Assembly: GCA_022736605.1 (NCBI GenBank)
Contig: DZDB01000023.1
Span: forward strand, 4,615 to 18,188
Direction: 5' to 3'
Origin: Sideroxydans lithotrophicus
GTDB taxonomy: Bacteria > Pseudomonadota > Gammaproteobacteria > Burkholderiales > Sulfuriferulaceae
Length of the DNA stretch: 13,574 nucleotides
The position numbers were made by a program, and so were the translations under genes. This document shows positions 6,587-13,574 of this stretch, one piece after another. Position 1 is the stretch's first letter, and every line of letters starts with the position of its first letter. Under the pieces are notes generated by a model. It was not told the origin of the DNA, searched no databases, and was given only the letters and a program-made list of their open reading frames with translations.

Positions 6587-6600
6587 GGCCAATGATGGCC
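6587..6600. other. Small inverted repeat between rpoN and hpf
   Basis: GGCCA and TGGCC (5 bp arms) flank a 4-base loop directly after the rpoN stop. There is no T-run, so it is not an intrinsic terminator. It may be a weak RNA hairpin before the hpf ribosome site, or chance. Confidence 0.3.
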
Positions 6601-6601
6601 A

Positions 6602-8050
6602 TTACAGCGACTTGCGCTGACTGGCGGGCGAGATTTGCAGCGATTCGCGGTACTTGGCAATGGTGCGGCGTGCCACCACAATGCCTTGCTGGCCGAGCAA
6701 CTCTGCGATCTGTCCGTCGGATAAAGGTTTTTTTGCGTTTTCGGATGCGACCAGCTGCTTGATCAGCGCGCGGATGGCCGTCGCCGAGCAGGCGCCGCCG
6801 GCATCGGTACTGACATGGCTGCCGAAGAAGTACTTGAGTTCATAAATGCCGCGCGGTGTCATCATGTATTTTTGCGTGGTGACGCGCGAAATGGTCGATT
6901 CGTGCAGCTCCACGGTTTCGGCGATTTCACGCAGCACCAGTGGCCGCATGGCGACTTCGCCGTGTTCGAAAAAATGGCGCTGCCGGTCGATGATGCTTTG
7001 CGACACGCGCAGGATGGTATCAAAGCGCTGCATCACATTTTTAATCAGCCATTTGGCTTCCTGCAGTTGGCTCGACAGCTGGGCGTGGCTGACATCGCGG
7101 TTGCGCGACAGGATATCGGCATACATGCGGTTGATACGCAGCTTGGGCATGGCGTCGGGGTTGAGGCTGGCGACCCACAGGCCTTTGATTTTCTTGACGA
7201 TGACATCCGGTACGACGTAGCGTGTGTCGGATACGCCAAAATCCGAGCCGGGGCGTGGGTTGAGCCGGGTGATCAAGTCGCGGGCGCAGCGCAGGGCGTC
7301 GTCGTCGCAGTGCAGTTTGCGTTTTAGCCCGGTGTAATCGCGCGCGCCCAGTTCGTTCAGATGCGTCTGGGCAATGGTCAAGGCGCAGTCAAGGTGTGGG
7401 GTATCGTCCGGTAATGCACGCAGTTGCAGCACCAGACACTCAGACAGGTCGCGTGCACCCACGCCGGTGGGCTCAAGGTTTTGCAGATGTTTCAGCGCAA
7501 TTTGCAGTTCGTCAATCTCGACCTCCAGCTCGTCTGGCAGCATTTCGGCGATGTCTTCCAGGCTTTGCGACAGGTAGCCGCCTTCGTCGAGCGCATCAAT
7601 CAGTAGCAGCACCAGACGCTTATCGCGTTCTTCCAGCGGCGTGAGGTTGAGCTGCCAGCTCAGATGGTCGCGCAGCGACGCCATCTCGGACGAGCCGTGC
7701 TGATAATCATGATCGTCGTCATCGTCGTCCGGCGAACCGTAGCTGCCTTCGGATTCCCAGTCCATGTCGGAAATCTCGCGCGTTTCCGGTTCCGGTGGGG
7801 TGTCGCTGGCTTCGCTGCTGACGGTGGTTTCTGCGGGCGCGTCGGCACGCAGTTCAGTGTCGTTGCCGTTAATGTGGGTGGCGCCGTCGTCGAGATTATC
7901 AACCCGCTCAAGCAGTGGATTTTCCTGCAGCATCTGCTCCAGCTCCTGGTTCAGTTCCAGTGTCGACAGTTGCAATAGCCGAATTGACTGCTGCAGCTGA
8001 GGCGTGAGCGTGAGGTGTTGAGAAAGTTTGAGCTGTAAACTGTGTTTCAT
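6602..8050 (-). CDS. rpoN: RNA polymerase sigma-54 factor RpoN
   Basis: This 482-residue protein has all sigma-54 regions. Region I (1-50) is glutamine/leucine-rich (LKLSQHLTLTPQLQQSIRLLQLSTLELNQELEQ) and takes the signal from AAA+ activators. Region II (about 51-130) is very acidic, with a run of six aspartates in SPDDDDDDHDY. The core-binding domain follows (MASLRDHLSWQLNL onward), then the helix-turn-helix region (REIAETVELHESTISRVTTQKYMMTPRGIYELKYFF) and the RpoN box ARRTIAKYRE (460-469), which reads the -24 promoter element. It directs transcription of nitrogen, motility and other activator-dependent genes. The 64-base gap to lptB contains no clear promoter, so it is probably co-transcribed with lptB, with possible additional internal starts. 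The Shine-Dalgarno before the ATG is weak. Confidence 0.97.
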   Translation of the reverse strand: MKHSLQLKLSQHLTLTPQLQQSIRLLQLSTLELNQELEQMLQENPLLERVDNLDDGATHINGNDTELRADAPAETTVSSEASDTPPEPETREISDMDWESEGSYGSPDDDDDDHDYQHGSSEMASLRDHLSWQLNLTPLEERDKRLVLLLIDALDEGGYLSQSLEDIAEMLPDELEVEIDELQIALKHLQNLEPTGVGARDLSECLVLQLRALPDDTPHLDCALTIAQTHLNELGARDYTGLKRKLHCDDDALRCARDLITRLNPRPGSDFGVSDTRYVVPDVIVKKIKGLWVASLNPDAMPKLRINRMYADILSRNRDVSHAQLSSQLQEAKWLIKNVMQRFDTILRVSQSIIDRQRHFFEHGEVAMRPLVLREIAETVELHESTISRVTTQKYMMTPRGIYELKYFFGSHVSTDAGGACSATAIRALIKQLVASENAKKPLSDGQIAELLGQQGIVVARRTIAKYRESLQISPASQRKSL

Positions 8051-8065
8051 GTTTGGATGCCAAGT

Positions 8066-8086
8066 CCCCGGTGTTTGTTTTCGGGG
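8066..8086. other. GC-rich inverted repeat in the lptB-rpoN gap
   Basis: CCCCG (8066-8070) and CGGGG (8082-8086) could form a 5-bp stem with an 11-base loop in the rpoN leader RNA, 15 bases before the start codon. No T-run follows on either strand, so it is not a classical terminator. Possible effect on rpoN translation is a guess. Confidence 0.35.
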
Positions 8087-8114
8087 TGAATGAGAGGCTT
8101 ATCTGACAGGGCTT

Positions 8115-8837
8115 TCACAAGCGGAAGTGCTCTCCCAGATACACTTTTCTTACATTTTCATTGTAAATGATTTCTTCCGGCTTGCCAGCAGCCATTACCG
8201 TGCCGTCGTTGATAATGTAGGCGCGGTCGCAGATGCCCAGTGTCTCGCGCACATTGTGATCGGTGATGAGCACGCCGATGTCGCGTTCGGTCAGAAAGCG
8301 GATCAGTTTCTGGATGTCGAGTACGGCAATCGGATCGATTCCGGCAAACGGTTCGTCGAGCAGGATGAAGCGTGGATTCATTGCCAGCGCGCGCGCAATT
8401 TCCACGCGCCGCCGCTCACCACCCGACAGGCTGATGGCAGGCGCGTCGCGCAGGTGCGCCACGTGCAGGTCTTCCAGCAGGTGGTCGAGGTGGGTGTCAA
8501 TGTCGGCGGCGCTGTAATCCTTTAATTCCAGAATCGCGCGGATATTTTCCGCCACCGTCAGCTTGCGGAAAATCGACGCCTCCTGCGGCAGGTAGCTCAA
8601 GCCCAATGCTGCGCGCTGGTGGATGGGCATGTCGCCGAGGCTGGTCTGGTCGATGTGAATCTGGCCGCCATCGAGTCCGACCAGGCCGACAATCATGTAA
8701 AAGCAGGTGGTTTTGCCCGCGCCATTCGGGCCGAGCAGGCCGACCACTTCACCGCTGTTGACCTCAAGCGAGACGTCTTTCACGACGACGCGGGATTTGT
8801 AGGCTTTTTTCAGGTGTTGCGCTTTGAGTAGGCTCAT
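8115..8837 (-). CDS. lptB: LPS export ABC transporter ATP-binding protein LptB
   Basis: LptB is the cytoplasmic ATPase that drives LptFGC to lift LPS out of the inner membrane. The 240-residue protein (E. coli 241) has Walker A GPNGAGKT (36-43), the Q-loop in LPQEASIF (83-90), signature LSGGERRR (137-144), Walker B FILLDEP (157-163) and switch histidine H194 in ITDHN. The SYLPQEASIFRKLTVAENI stretch is characteristic of LptB among ABC ATPases. It follows lptA by 13 bases. The partner permeases LptF and LptG are not in the window, which is normal as they are usually encoded elsewhere. Confidence 0.97.
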   Translation of the reverse strand: MSLLKAQHLKKAYKSRVVVKDVSLEVNSGEVVGLLGPNGAGKTTCFYMIVGLVGLDGGQIHIDQTSLGDMPIHQRAALGLSYLPQEASIFRKLTVAENIRAILELKDYSAADIDTHLDHLLEDLHVAHLRDAPAISLSGGERRRVEIARALAMNPRFILLDEPFAGIDPIAVLDIQKLIRFLTERDIGVLITDHNVRETLGICDRAYIINDGTVMAAGKPEEIIYNENVRKVYLGEHFRL

Positions 8838-8850
8838 ATACGTTTAACGG

Positions 8851-9429
8851 TCAGGGAGCGACTGGCTTGATGGCGGGCATGGGTTTGAGCGGTGCCAGTG
8901 GCGCAGTTTCGACAGGCGCGGTGTTCTTGGGCTGGATCACTGCACGCACCCGACCGCTGCCCGGTGTGCCAGGCGTCCCTGCACCTTTGACCTCAAAGAA
9001 TTCGGTGTTGGCATTGTATGAAATGTAGTTGCCGTTGAGTACGTCCGCCCCTTTTTTCAGGCGCGCGTCGCCAAACAGTTCGAGCTTGCCCTGCTTGCCG
9101 TCGTATTCCACGCGTTTGGCGTAGCCTTCGATGTATTCGTCCTTGCCTTCCTGTTTCTGGCGGAATTTGACCGGGTTGCCGAACGCGGTGGCCTTGTCGA
9201 ATCCGGCGGCGTCCTGGCGCACCTCGATGCGGTCGGCCTGCAACGACATGGTGCCCTGTACCAGACTGACGTTGCCCTGATACACGCTGACTTTATTGCG
9301 GTCATCGACGGTCACGTTGTCGGCTTCCAGATTGACTGGCTGGCTACGGTCGGCTTTTTCTGCCAGCGCGGCGGCGCTGCTCAGGGCAAATAACAGGGCG
9401 GTAATGGTGAGTTTAATGGATGGGTGCAT
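8851..9429 (-). CDS. lptA: LPS transport periplasmic protein LptA
   Basis: This 192-residue periplasmic protein forms the bridge that carries LPS between LptC and LptD. A signal peptide is clear: K6, hydrophobic core about 7-22, and likely cleavage after ALA (residue 23). The OstA/LptA beta-jellyroll follows from about 30 (PVNLEADNVTVDDRNKVSVYQGNVSLVQGTMSLQADRIEV) through DVLNGNYISYNANTEFFEV. The last 40 residues are rich in proline, including GTPGTPGSGRV and a PLAPLKPMPAIKP tail, probably disordered; the tail is longer than I would expect from E. coli LptA (185 residues). AAGG lies 6 bases before the ATG. It overlaps the lptC 3' end by 17 bases. Confidence 0.95.
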   Translation of the reverse strand: MHPSIKLTITALLFALSSAAALAEKADRSQPVNLEADNVTVDDRNKVSVYQGNVSLVQGTMSLQADRIEVRQDAAGFDKATAFGNPVKFRQKQEGKDEYIEGYAKRVEYDGKQGKLELFGDARLKKGADVLNGNYISYNANTEFFEVKGAGTPGTPGSGRVRAVIQPKNTAPVETAPLAPLKPMPAIKPVAP

Positions 9430-9985
9430 AGCGGGCCTTGACGTGGCGGGTGAGTTGCAGCAGGCGGGTTTGGTCGTTCAGTACCAGCCCGCCGGCAGTG
9501 AAATTGACCTGAGCGCCACTGACCGCAACCGGGCGGTTGGTGCGCATCAGGTGCTGATCGGGAAACACTTCCAGATAGTCGGTGGTGAGCCGCATCGGGT
9601 CCTGGTTGTCGAGGCTGTCGCGCAGCAGCACGACCTGGCCAGTGAAGGTGATTTTTTCGCCCTTGCTGGTGACCAGCGCGGTATTCGAGCGCACGTCGAC
9701 GTTGCCCGATTTTGGGTCGATGGTGGTGAAGTGTGGCGTATCGAGCAGGCTGCTGTCATCGTCCATGAAGTGTTGCAGTTTGCCCGCGCTGAGGGTGTTT
9801 TCCGGCTTGCCGCTGGCGTTGGTCTGCACCGCGTGCAGGTTGTCGACGATGTAGTCGGCGATGTGCGCGCCATTGTCGCCCGCGCCGCCGTTCGGCGATT
9901 TGACTGCGTATTGCAGCCACAGGCTGAGCGCGGCCAGCACGGCGAGAATGCTGATGGGAAACCAGAAGGCCGGTTTATAGGTCAT
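9413..9985 (-). CDS. lptC: LPS export system protein LptC
   Basis: LptC is the bitopic inner-membrane protein that receives LPS from LptBFG and passes it to LptA. From the ATG at 9985 it has 190 residues, one N-terminal membrane helix (about 7-25, FWFPISILAVLAALSLWLQ) and a periplasmic beta-jellyroll with DYIVDNLHAVQTNASGKPENTLSAGKLQHF and LTTDYLEVFPDQHLMRTNRPVAV. The frame is open for 20 more codons upstream, but that part lies inside kdsC and is basic without family likeness; the chosen ATG overlaps the kdsC stop by 4 bases (ATGA). Sequence conservation is low in this family, so the call rests on the membrane anchor, the jellyroll pattern and the position between kdsC and lptA. Confidence 0.93.
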   Translation of the reverse strand: MTYKPAFWFPISILAVLAALSLWLQYAVKSPNGGAGDNGAHIADYIVDNLHAVQTNASGKPENTLSAGKLQHFMDDDSSLLDTPHFTTIDPKSGNVDVRSNTALVTSKGEKITFTGQVVLLRDSLDNQDPMRLTTDYLEVFPDQHLMRTNRPVAVSGAQVNFTAGGLVLNDQTRLLQLTRHVKARYAPIH

Positions 9986-10518
9986 GCCAGATAGTGTGCG
10001 ATGACGCCGTCGTAGCTGCCTTGCGCTTGCATGATGAATTCGCACGCCTCGCGCACTGCGCCGTTGCCGCCGTGCTGATGGGTGGTGAGGTGTGCATACT
10101 GGCGCACCACGGCGGGCGCGGCGGGCACCGCAATCGCCAGCCCGCAGCGGATCATGATTGGCAGGTCGATGACGTCATCACCCATGTAGGCGGTCTGTTC
10201 CGGTTCGAGTTCCAGTTTGGCGAGCAGGGTCTGGTAGGCGACAAGCTTGTTTTCAACACCTTGATACAGATGCGTGATACCGAGGTTACGCGCGCGGTGT
10301 GCGACCACACTCGAACTGCGTCCGGTGATGATGGCGATCTCCACGCCGGTGCTTTGCAGCATTTTCAGGCCGTGACCGTCGAGCGAGTTGAAGGCTTTGT
10401 ATTCCTGGCCGTCGTCACCAAAAATCAGCCGGGCGTCGGTCATCACGCCGTCTACATCAAAAATGGCGAGTTTGATCGCGCGGGCACGGCGTTCTGCGTC
10501 CTGCATCGGGGCGTCCAT
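9982..10518 (-). CDS. kdsC: 3-deoxy-D-manno-octulosonate 8-phosphate phosphatase KdsC
   Basis: KdsC removes phosphate from Kdo 8-phosphate, giving the Kdo of the LPS inner core. The 178-residue protein is a capless HAD phosphatase: nucleophile D21 and acid D23 in FDVDGVMTD (20-28), IITGRSS (63-69), K92 in the VENK region, and the metal aspartates in YMGDDVIDLP (D114, D115). FNSLDGHGLKML is a KdsC hallmark. An in-frame ATG at 10506 (MQDAERR) is an alternative start 4 codons in; neither has a good ribosome site. It is 2 bases from the kdsD stop, and the two consecutive Kdo pathway steps are clearly one unit. Confidence 0.95.
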   Translation of the reverse strand: MDAPMQDAERRARAIKLAIFDVDGVMTDARLIFGDDGQEYKAFNSLDGHGLKMLQSTGVEIAIITGRSSSVVAHRARNLGITHLYQGVENKLVAYQTLLAKLELEPEQTAYMGDDVIDLPIMIRCGLAIAVPAAPAVVRQYAHLTTHQHGGNGAVREACEFIMQAQGSYDGVIAHYLA

Positions 10519-10520
10519 GC

Positions 10521-11516
10521 TTAGACCACGCCCGCGCGCAGCAGGTCGAGCATGTTCAGCGCGCCAACCAGTTTGTTGTCCGTGTCGACCACCAGCAGGC
10601 CGTTGATGTTATGGCGCTGCATTTTCTCGACGGCCGCCACGGCGAGCTGGTCTGCACTGATGCTGCGCGGCTGGGTGCTCATCACCTCGCGGATGGGCGT
10701 GTGGTGAAAATCGACGGCTTTTTCCAACACGCGACGCAAATCACCGTCGGTGAAGATGCCCAGCAAATGGCCGTTGTCATCCTGGATCGCGGTCATGCCC
10801 AGACCCTTGCGCGTCATTTCCAGCAGCGCCGCAGGTAGCAGCGCATCGGCGGAGACGCGTGGCAGGGCGTCGCCGCTGTGCATGATGTCGTGTACGTGTA
10901 CCAGCAGTTTGCGCCCGAGCGAGCCGCCCGGATGGGTGCGCGCGAAGTCGTCGGCACCGAAACCGCGCGCTTCCAGCAGCGCCACCGCCAGCGCGTCGCC
11001 CAGCGCCAGCGCGGCGGTGGTGCTGGCGGTCGGCGCCAGGTTGAGCGGGCAGGCCTCCTGCGCGACGCTGGCGTCGAGGTGCACATCAGCTTCGCGCGCC
11101 AAGGTGGAATTGGGGTTGCCGGTCATCGAGATGAGCCGCGCGCCACGCCGTTTAATCAGCGGCACGATGCTGGTCAGTTCGGCGCTCTCACCCGAATTCG
11201 ACAGCGCGATGCACACGTCCTCATGGGTAATCATGCCGAGGTCGCCGTGGCTGGCTTCGCCCGGGTGCACAAAAAACGCCGGGGTGCCGGTGCTGGCCAG
11301 CGTGGCGGCGATCTTGTTGCCGACGTGGCCGGATTTCCCCATGCCGCTCACCACCACCCGGCCCCGGCACGCGAGAATCAGTTTCATCGCCTCGATAAAA
11401 CTATCGTCAAGCCGGTCACGCAGAGTTTCCAGCGCGTGCGCCTCGATATGCAGTACGCGGCGCGCCAGGGTCAAGGCGGCGACGCTGTCAAAAGCGGGTG
11501 GAGCGGATGCGGGCAT
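10521..11516 (-). CDS. kdsD: D-arabinose 5-phosphate isomerase KdsD (KpsF/GutQ family)
   Basis: KdsD converts ribulose 5-phosphate to arabinose 5-phosphate, the first step towards Kdo. From the ATG at 11516 it has 331 residues (E. coli 328): a SIS domain (about 45-180; VVVSGMGKSGHVGNKIAATLASTGTPAFFVHPGEASHGDLG, ALSNSGESAE, PLNLAPTASTT), the THPGGSLGRKL motif (194-204) and two CBS domains (about 212-265 and 275-331; GIFTDGDLRR, NINGLLVVD). A GTG at 11546 would add 10 residues, but a possible -10 box at 11548-11553 would place the transcript start near or after that GTG, so ATG is favoured. The Shine-Dalgarno is poor. It heads the LPS/rpoN array and diverges from the antiporter gene. Confidence 0.95.
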   Translation of the reverse strand: MPASAPPAFDSVAALTLARRVLHIEAHALETLRDRLDDSFIEAMKLILACRGRVVVSGMGKSGHVGNKIAATLASTGTPAFFVHPGEASHGDLGMITHEDVCIALSNSGESAELTSIVPLIKRRGARLISMTGNPNSTLAREADVHLDASVAQEACPLNLAPTASTTAALALGDALAVALLEARGFGADDFARTHPGGSLGRKLLVHVHDIMHSGDALPRVSADALLPAALLEMTRKGLGMTAIQDDNGHLLGIFTDGDLRRVLEKAVDFHHTPIREVMSTQPRSISADQLAVAAVEKMQRHNINGLLVVDTDNKLVGALNMLDLLRAGVV

Positions 11517-11547
11517 GGTAAAAGGCAGGCCATTGGAATTGCGCACA

Positions 11548-11553
11548 AGTATA
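11548..11553 (-). promoter_or_regulatory. Candidate -10 box for the kdsD transcript
   Basis: On the minus strand TATACT matches the sigma-70 -10 consensus at 5 of 6 positions, about 32 bases before the kdsD ATG. No convincing -35 element lies 16-18 bases upstream, so the call is tentative. It is the only spot upstream of the whole array where a promoter is expected. Confidence 0.35.
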
Positions 11554-11605
11554 CAAGACGCCCTGCCTATTGCGGTAGCCGCGCTTAGCCCATACCCTTG
11601 AGGCT

Positions 11606-13574
11606 ATGCACACTACACTTGGCTTTGTTCTTATTTTGCTCGCCGCTGCGGTGGTGGTTTCTGCGCTGTTTCGCGTGTTGCGTTTGCCGTCCATGCTGGG
11701 CTACTTGCTGGTCGGCATTGTCGTCAGTCCGCACGCACTGGGCTGGATACCTGACAGCGATAATACCCGCCATCTGGCCGAATTTGGCGTGGTGTTCATG
11801 ATGTTCAGCATCGGGCTGGAATTCAGCCTGGCCAAGCTCAAAGCGATCCGCACCATGGTGTTTGGCTTTGGCGGCGCGCAGGTAGGCGTGACAGTGTTAG
11901 TGGTGATGGCGCTGGCCTGGGCCGTGGGGCTGCCGTGGGCGGCCGGGCTGGCGCTGGGCGGCGCGCTGGCGATGTCGTCCACCGCGATTGTCAGCAAGAT
12001 GCTGACGGAACGGCTGGAACTGCAATCGCGACATGGACGGCAGATGATCGCCGTGCTGCTGTTTCAGGATCTGGCCGTGGTGCCGCTGCTGATTGTGATT
12101 CCGACCCTGGCCGCAGGCAGTGAAAATCTTTGGGCAGACTTGGGTTGGGCCAGCGCCAAAGCGGCTGTGGTGCTGTTTCTGCTGTTGTTTGTCGGGCAAA
12201 AACTGATGCGGCCGTGGTTCAGCATGGTGGCCGGACATAAATCGTCCGAGCTGTTCATGCTCAACGTGTTGCTGATTACGCTGGGGCTGGCGTATTTGAC
12301 CGACCAGGCGGGGCTGTCGCTGGCGCTGGGTGCGTTTCTGGCCGGCATGCTGATTTCCGAAACCGAATTCCGCTACCAGGTGGAAGACGACATCAAGCCG
12401 TTCCGCGACGTGCTGCTCGGGCTGTTTTTTGTCACCATCGGCATGCTGCTTGACCTGCACGCGGTGTGGGCGCATCTGGGCTGGGTGATTGGCGTGCTGG
12501 TCGCGCTGGTGCTGTTCAAAACCGCGCTGGTGTGGGGCTTGGGGCGGGCATTTGGCAACGAATCGCCGGTCGCCATGCGTACCGCGCTGGGGCTGGCGCA
12601 GGGCGGCGAATTCGGTTTTGTGCTGCTGGCGCAGGCGGGCAGCCTCAATCTGGTGATGGGTGCCACGCTGCAAATCGTGCTGGCGGCGCTGGTGCTGTCG
12701 ATGATGATCGCACCCATCGTGATTCAATATACCGACGCCATCACGCGTCGCCTGTGCGGCGACGAATGGGCGGGTCGCGCCAAAGAATTGCAGGACATCG
12801 CGGTCAAAAGCTTCGGCGTCGACGAGCACCTGATTATTTGCGGCTATGGCCGCAGCGGGCAAAGCCTGGCGCGTCTGCTGGAATCGGAGAACATTCCCTT
12901 CATGGCGCTTGACGTTGACCCGGCGCGGGTCAAATCTGCTGCGGCAGCGGGCGAGAGCGTGGTATACGGCGACGCCGCGCGCCGCGAAGTGCTCAAGGCG
13001 GCGGGGCTGAAACGCGCGCGGGCGCTGGTTATCACCTTTGCCAGTTTGCCCGGCGCGATGAAAATCCTCGCCGTGGTACAGGAGCTACGCCCCGACCTGC
13101 CGGTGGTGGTGCGCACCGTCGACGATACCGATATCGACGCACTGAAACAGGCGGGTGCCGCCGAGGTCGTGCCAGAAGTGCTGGAAGGCTCGCTGATGCT
13201 GGCATCGCATGCGCTGTTGCTGCTCGGCGTGCCGCTCACCCGCGTGCTGAAAAAGCTGCGCGGCGTGCGGGAACAGCGCTATGGCTTGTTGCGCGGCTTC
13301 TTTCGTGGTGCCACCGACGAAGAAGCCGAGCTGACCGAAACTGCCCAGCCGAGGCTGCTGTCGGTGCTGGTCACCGAACAGGCCACCAGTGCCGGGCAAA
13401 CGCTGGCCGAAACCGGTGTGCTGGAACTGGGCGTGGAAGTCATCGCCGTGCGCCGCCGCAATATTCGTGGCCTGGATCCGCAGCCGGATACCAAGGTCAT
13501 GGCAGGTGACGTGCTGGTGTTGCGCGGGGTGCCGGAGAATCTGGCGGCGGCGGAGATGCGGTTGTTGCAGGGGT
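11606..13574 (+). CDS. CPA2 family monovalent cation:proton antiporter, KefB/YbaL-like (3' truncated by window end)
   Basis: At least 656 residues with no stop before the window edge. Residues 1 to about 385 are a Na+/H+ exchanger membrane domain with roughly 12-13 helices, including MSSTAIVSKML (about 123-133), LLFQDLAVVPLL (about 152-163), GAFLAGMLISETEFRYQVEDDIKPFRDVLLGLFFVTIGMLLD in two adjoining stretches, and ALGLAQGGEFGFVLL (about 326-340). A TrkA-N Rossmann domain follows from about 408 (IICGYGRSGQSLA, with ALDVD ending the second strand), then a TrkA-C domain from about 583. It should exchange K+ or Na+ for H+ under nucleotide control; the ion cannot be told from sequence. KefB of E. 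coli lacks TrkA-C, so YbaL-like is the closer guess. An in-frame stop at 11576 and no other start codon between fix the ATG at 11606; GAGG lies only 2 bases before it, unusually close. Confidence 0.93.
   Translation, partial: MHTTLGFVLILLAAAVVVSALFRVLRLPSMLGYLLVGIVVSPHALGWIPDSDNTRHLAEFGVVFMMFSIGLEFSLAKLKAIRTMVFGFGGAQVGVTVLVVMALAWAVGLPWAAGLALGGALAMSSTAIVSKMLTERLELQSRHGRQMIAVLLFQDLAVVPLLIVIPTLAAGSENLWADLGWASAKAAVVLFLLLFVGQKLMRPWFSMVAGHKSSELFMLNVLLITLGLAYLTDQAGLSLALGAFLAGMLISETEFRYQVEDDIKPFRDVLLGLFFVTIGMLLDLHAVWAHLGWVIGVLVALVLFKTALVWGLGRAFGNESPVAMRTALGLAQGGEFGFVLLAQAGSLNLVMGATLQIVLAALVLSMMIAPIVIQYTDAITRRLCGDEWAGRAKELQDIAVKSFGVDEHLIICGYGRSGQSLARLLESENIPFMALDVDPARVKSAAAAGESVVYGDAARREVLKAAGLKRARALVITFASLPGAMKILAVVQELRPDLPVVVRTVDDTDIDALKQAGAAEVVPEVLEGSLMLASHALLLLGVPLTRVLKKLRGVREQRYGLLRGFFRGATDEEAELTETAQPRLLSVLVTEQATSAGQTLAETGVLELGVEVIAVRRRNIRGLDPQPDTKVMAGDVLVLRGVPENLAAAEMRLLQG

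Noticed and set aside
6587..6600. Inverted repeat after rpoN as a terminator
   Set aside because: The stem has only 5 bp and no T-run, and hpf follows at once in the same direction.
8040..8062. Possible sigma-54 promoter (TTGGCAT) upstream of rpoN on the minus strand
   Set aside because: The -24-like TTGGCAT has no GC-containing -12 element at the right spacing, and the site would run into the rpoN start codon.
9296..9994. Plus-strand open frame of 232 codons opposite lptA/lptC
   Set aside because: Shadow of two supported genes, no domain, and it spans their overlap.
10750..11601. Plus-strand open frame of 283 codons opposite kdsD
   Set aside because: Ser/Arg/Ala-rich shadow of the KdsD coding strand with no recognisable domain.
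11897..12862. Long minus-strand open frame (321 codons) rich in Gln, His and Arg
   Set aside because: It lies fully antisense to the well-supported antiporter gene, has low-complexity composition typical of a shadow frame in GC-rich DNA, and shows no family motif.

Overview
The window is a gene-dense, GC-rich chromosomal segment that looks like a betaproteobacterium, probably of the Nitrosomonadales type. That placement is an inference. It rests on the gene order kdsD-kdsC-lptC-lptA-lptB-rpoN-hpf-ptsN-hprK-rapZ, on HprK lying between PtsN and RapZ (not the enterobacterial arrangement), and on protein character. No RNA gene, mobile element, CRISPR array or replication origin was seen, and no gene-free stretch reaches 300 bases.

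Layout. On the + strand at the left edge lies a complete ycaO (3-1724). It converges, with a 3-base gap and no recognisable terminator, on a long minus-strand array that fills 1728-11516. In transcription order the array is: Kdo synthesis (kdsD, kdsC), LPS transport (lptC, lptA, lptB), sigma-54 (rpoN), hibernation factor (hpf), nitrogen-PTS regulators (ptsN, hprK, rapZ), a NusG-domain-II membrane protein, a Gx-type membrane protein, flavin prenyltransferase (ubiX), and a small LON-domain protein. At the right edge, diverging from kdsD across about 90 bases, a CPA2 cation:proton antiporter with TrkA-type regulatory domains (11606 onward) runs off the window.

How it fits together. The first half of the array builds and exports lipopolysaccharide: KdsD and KdsC make Kdo, and LptA/B/C move LPS across the periplasm. 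The middle is the conserved rpoN regulatory block linking sigma-54, ribosome hibernation and PtsN/HprK/RapZ signalling. The last four genes are the less ordinary part. From rapZ onward every gene overlaps the next, and the NusG-II/Gx pair resembles the EetA/EetB pair known from Gram-positive flavin-based electron transfer. Here it is followed by the FMN-using enzyme UbiX. The NusG-II gene also carries a 27-bp in-frame tandem repeat just before its membrane segment and probably starts at TTG.

Most of the window is ordinary conserved core genome. The best candidate for something under-described is the NusG-II/Gx/UbiX/LON-domain tail of the operon.
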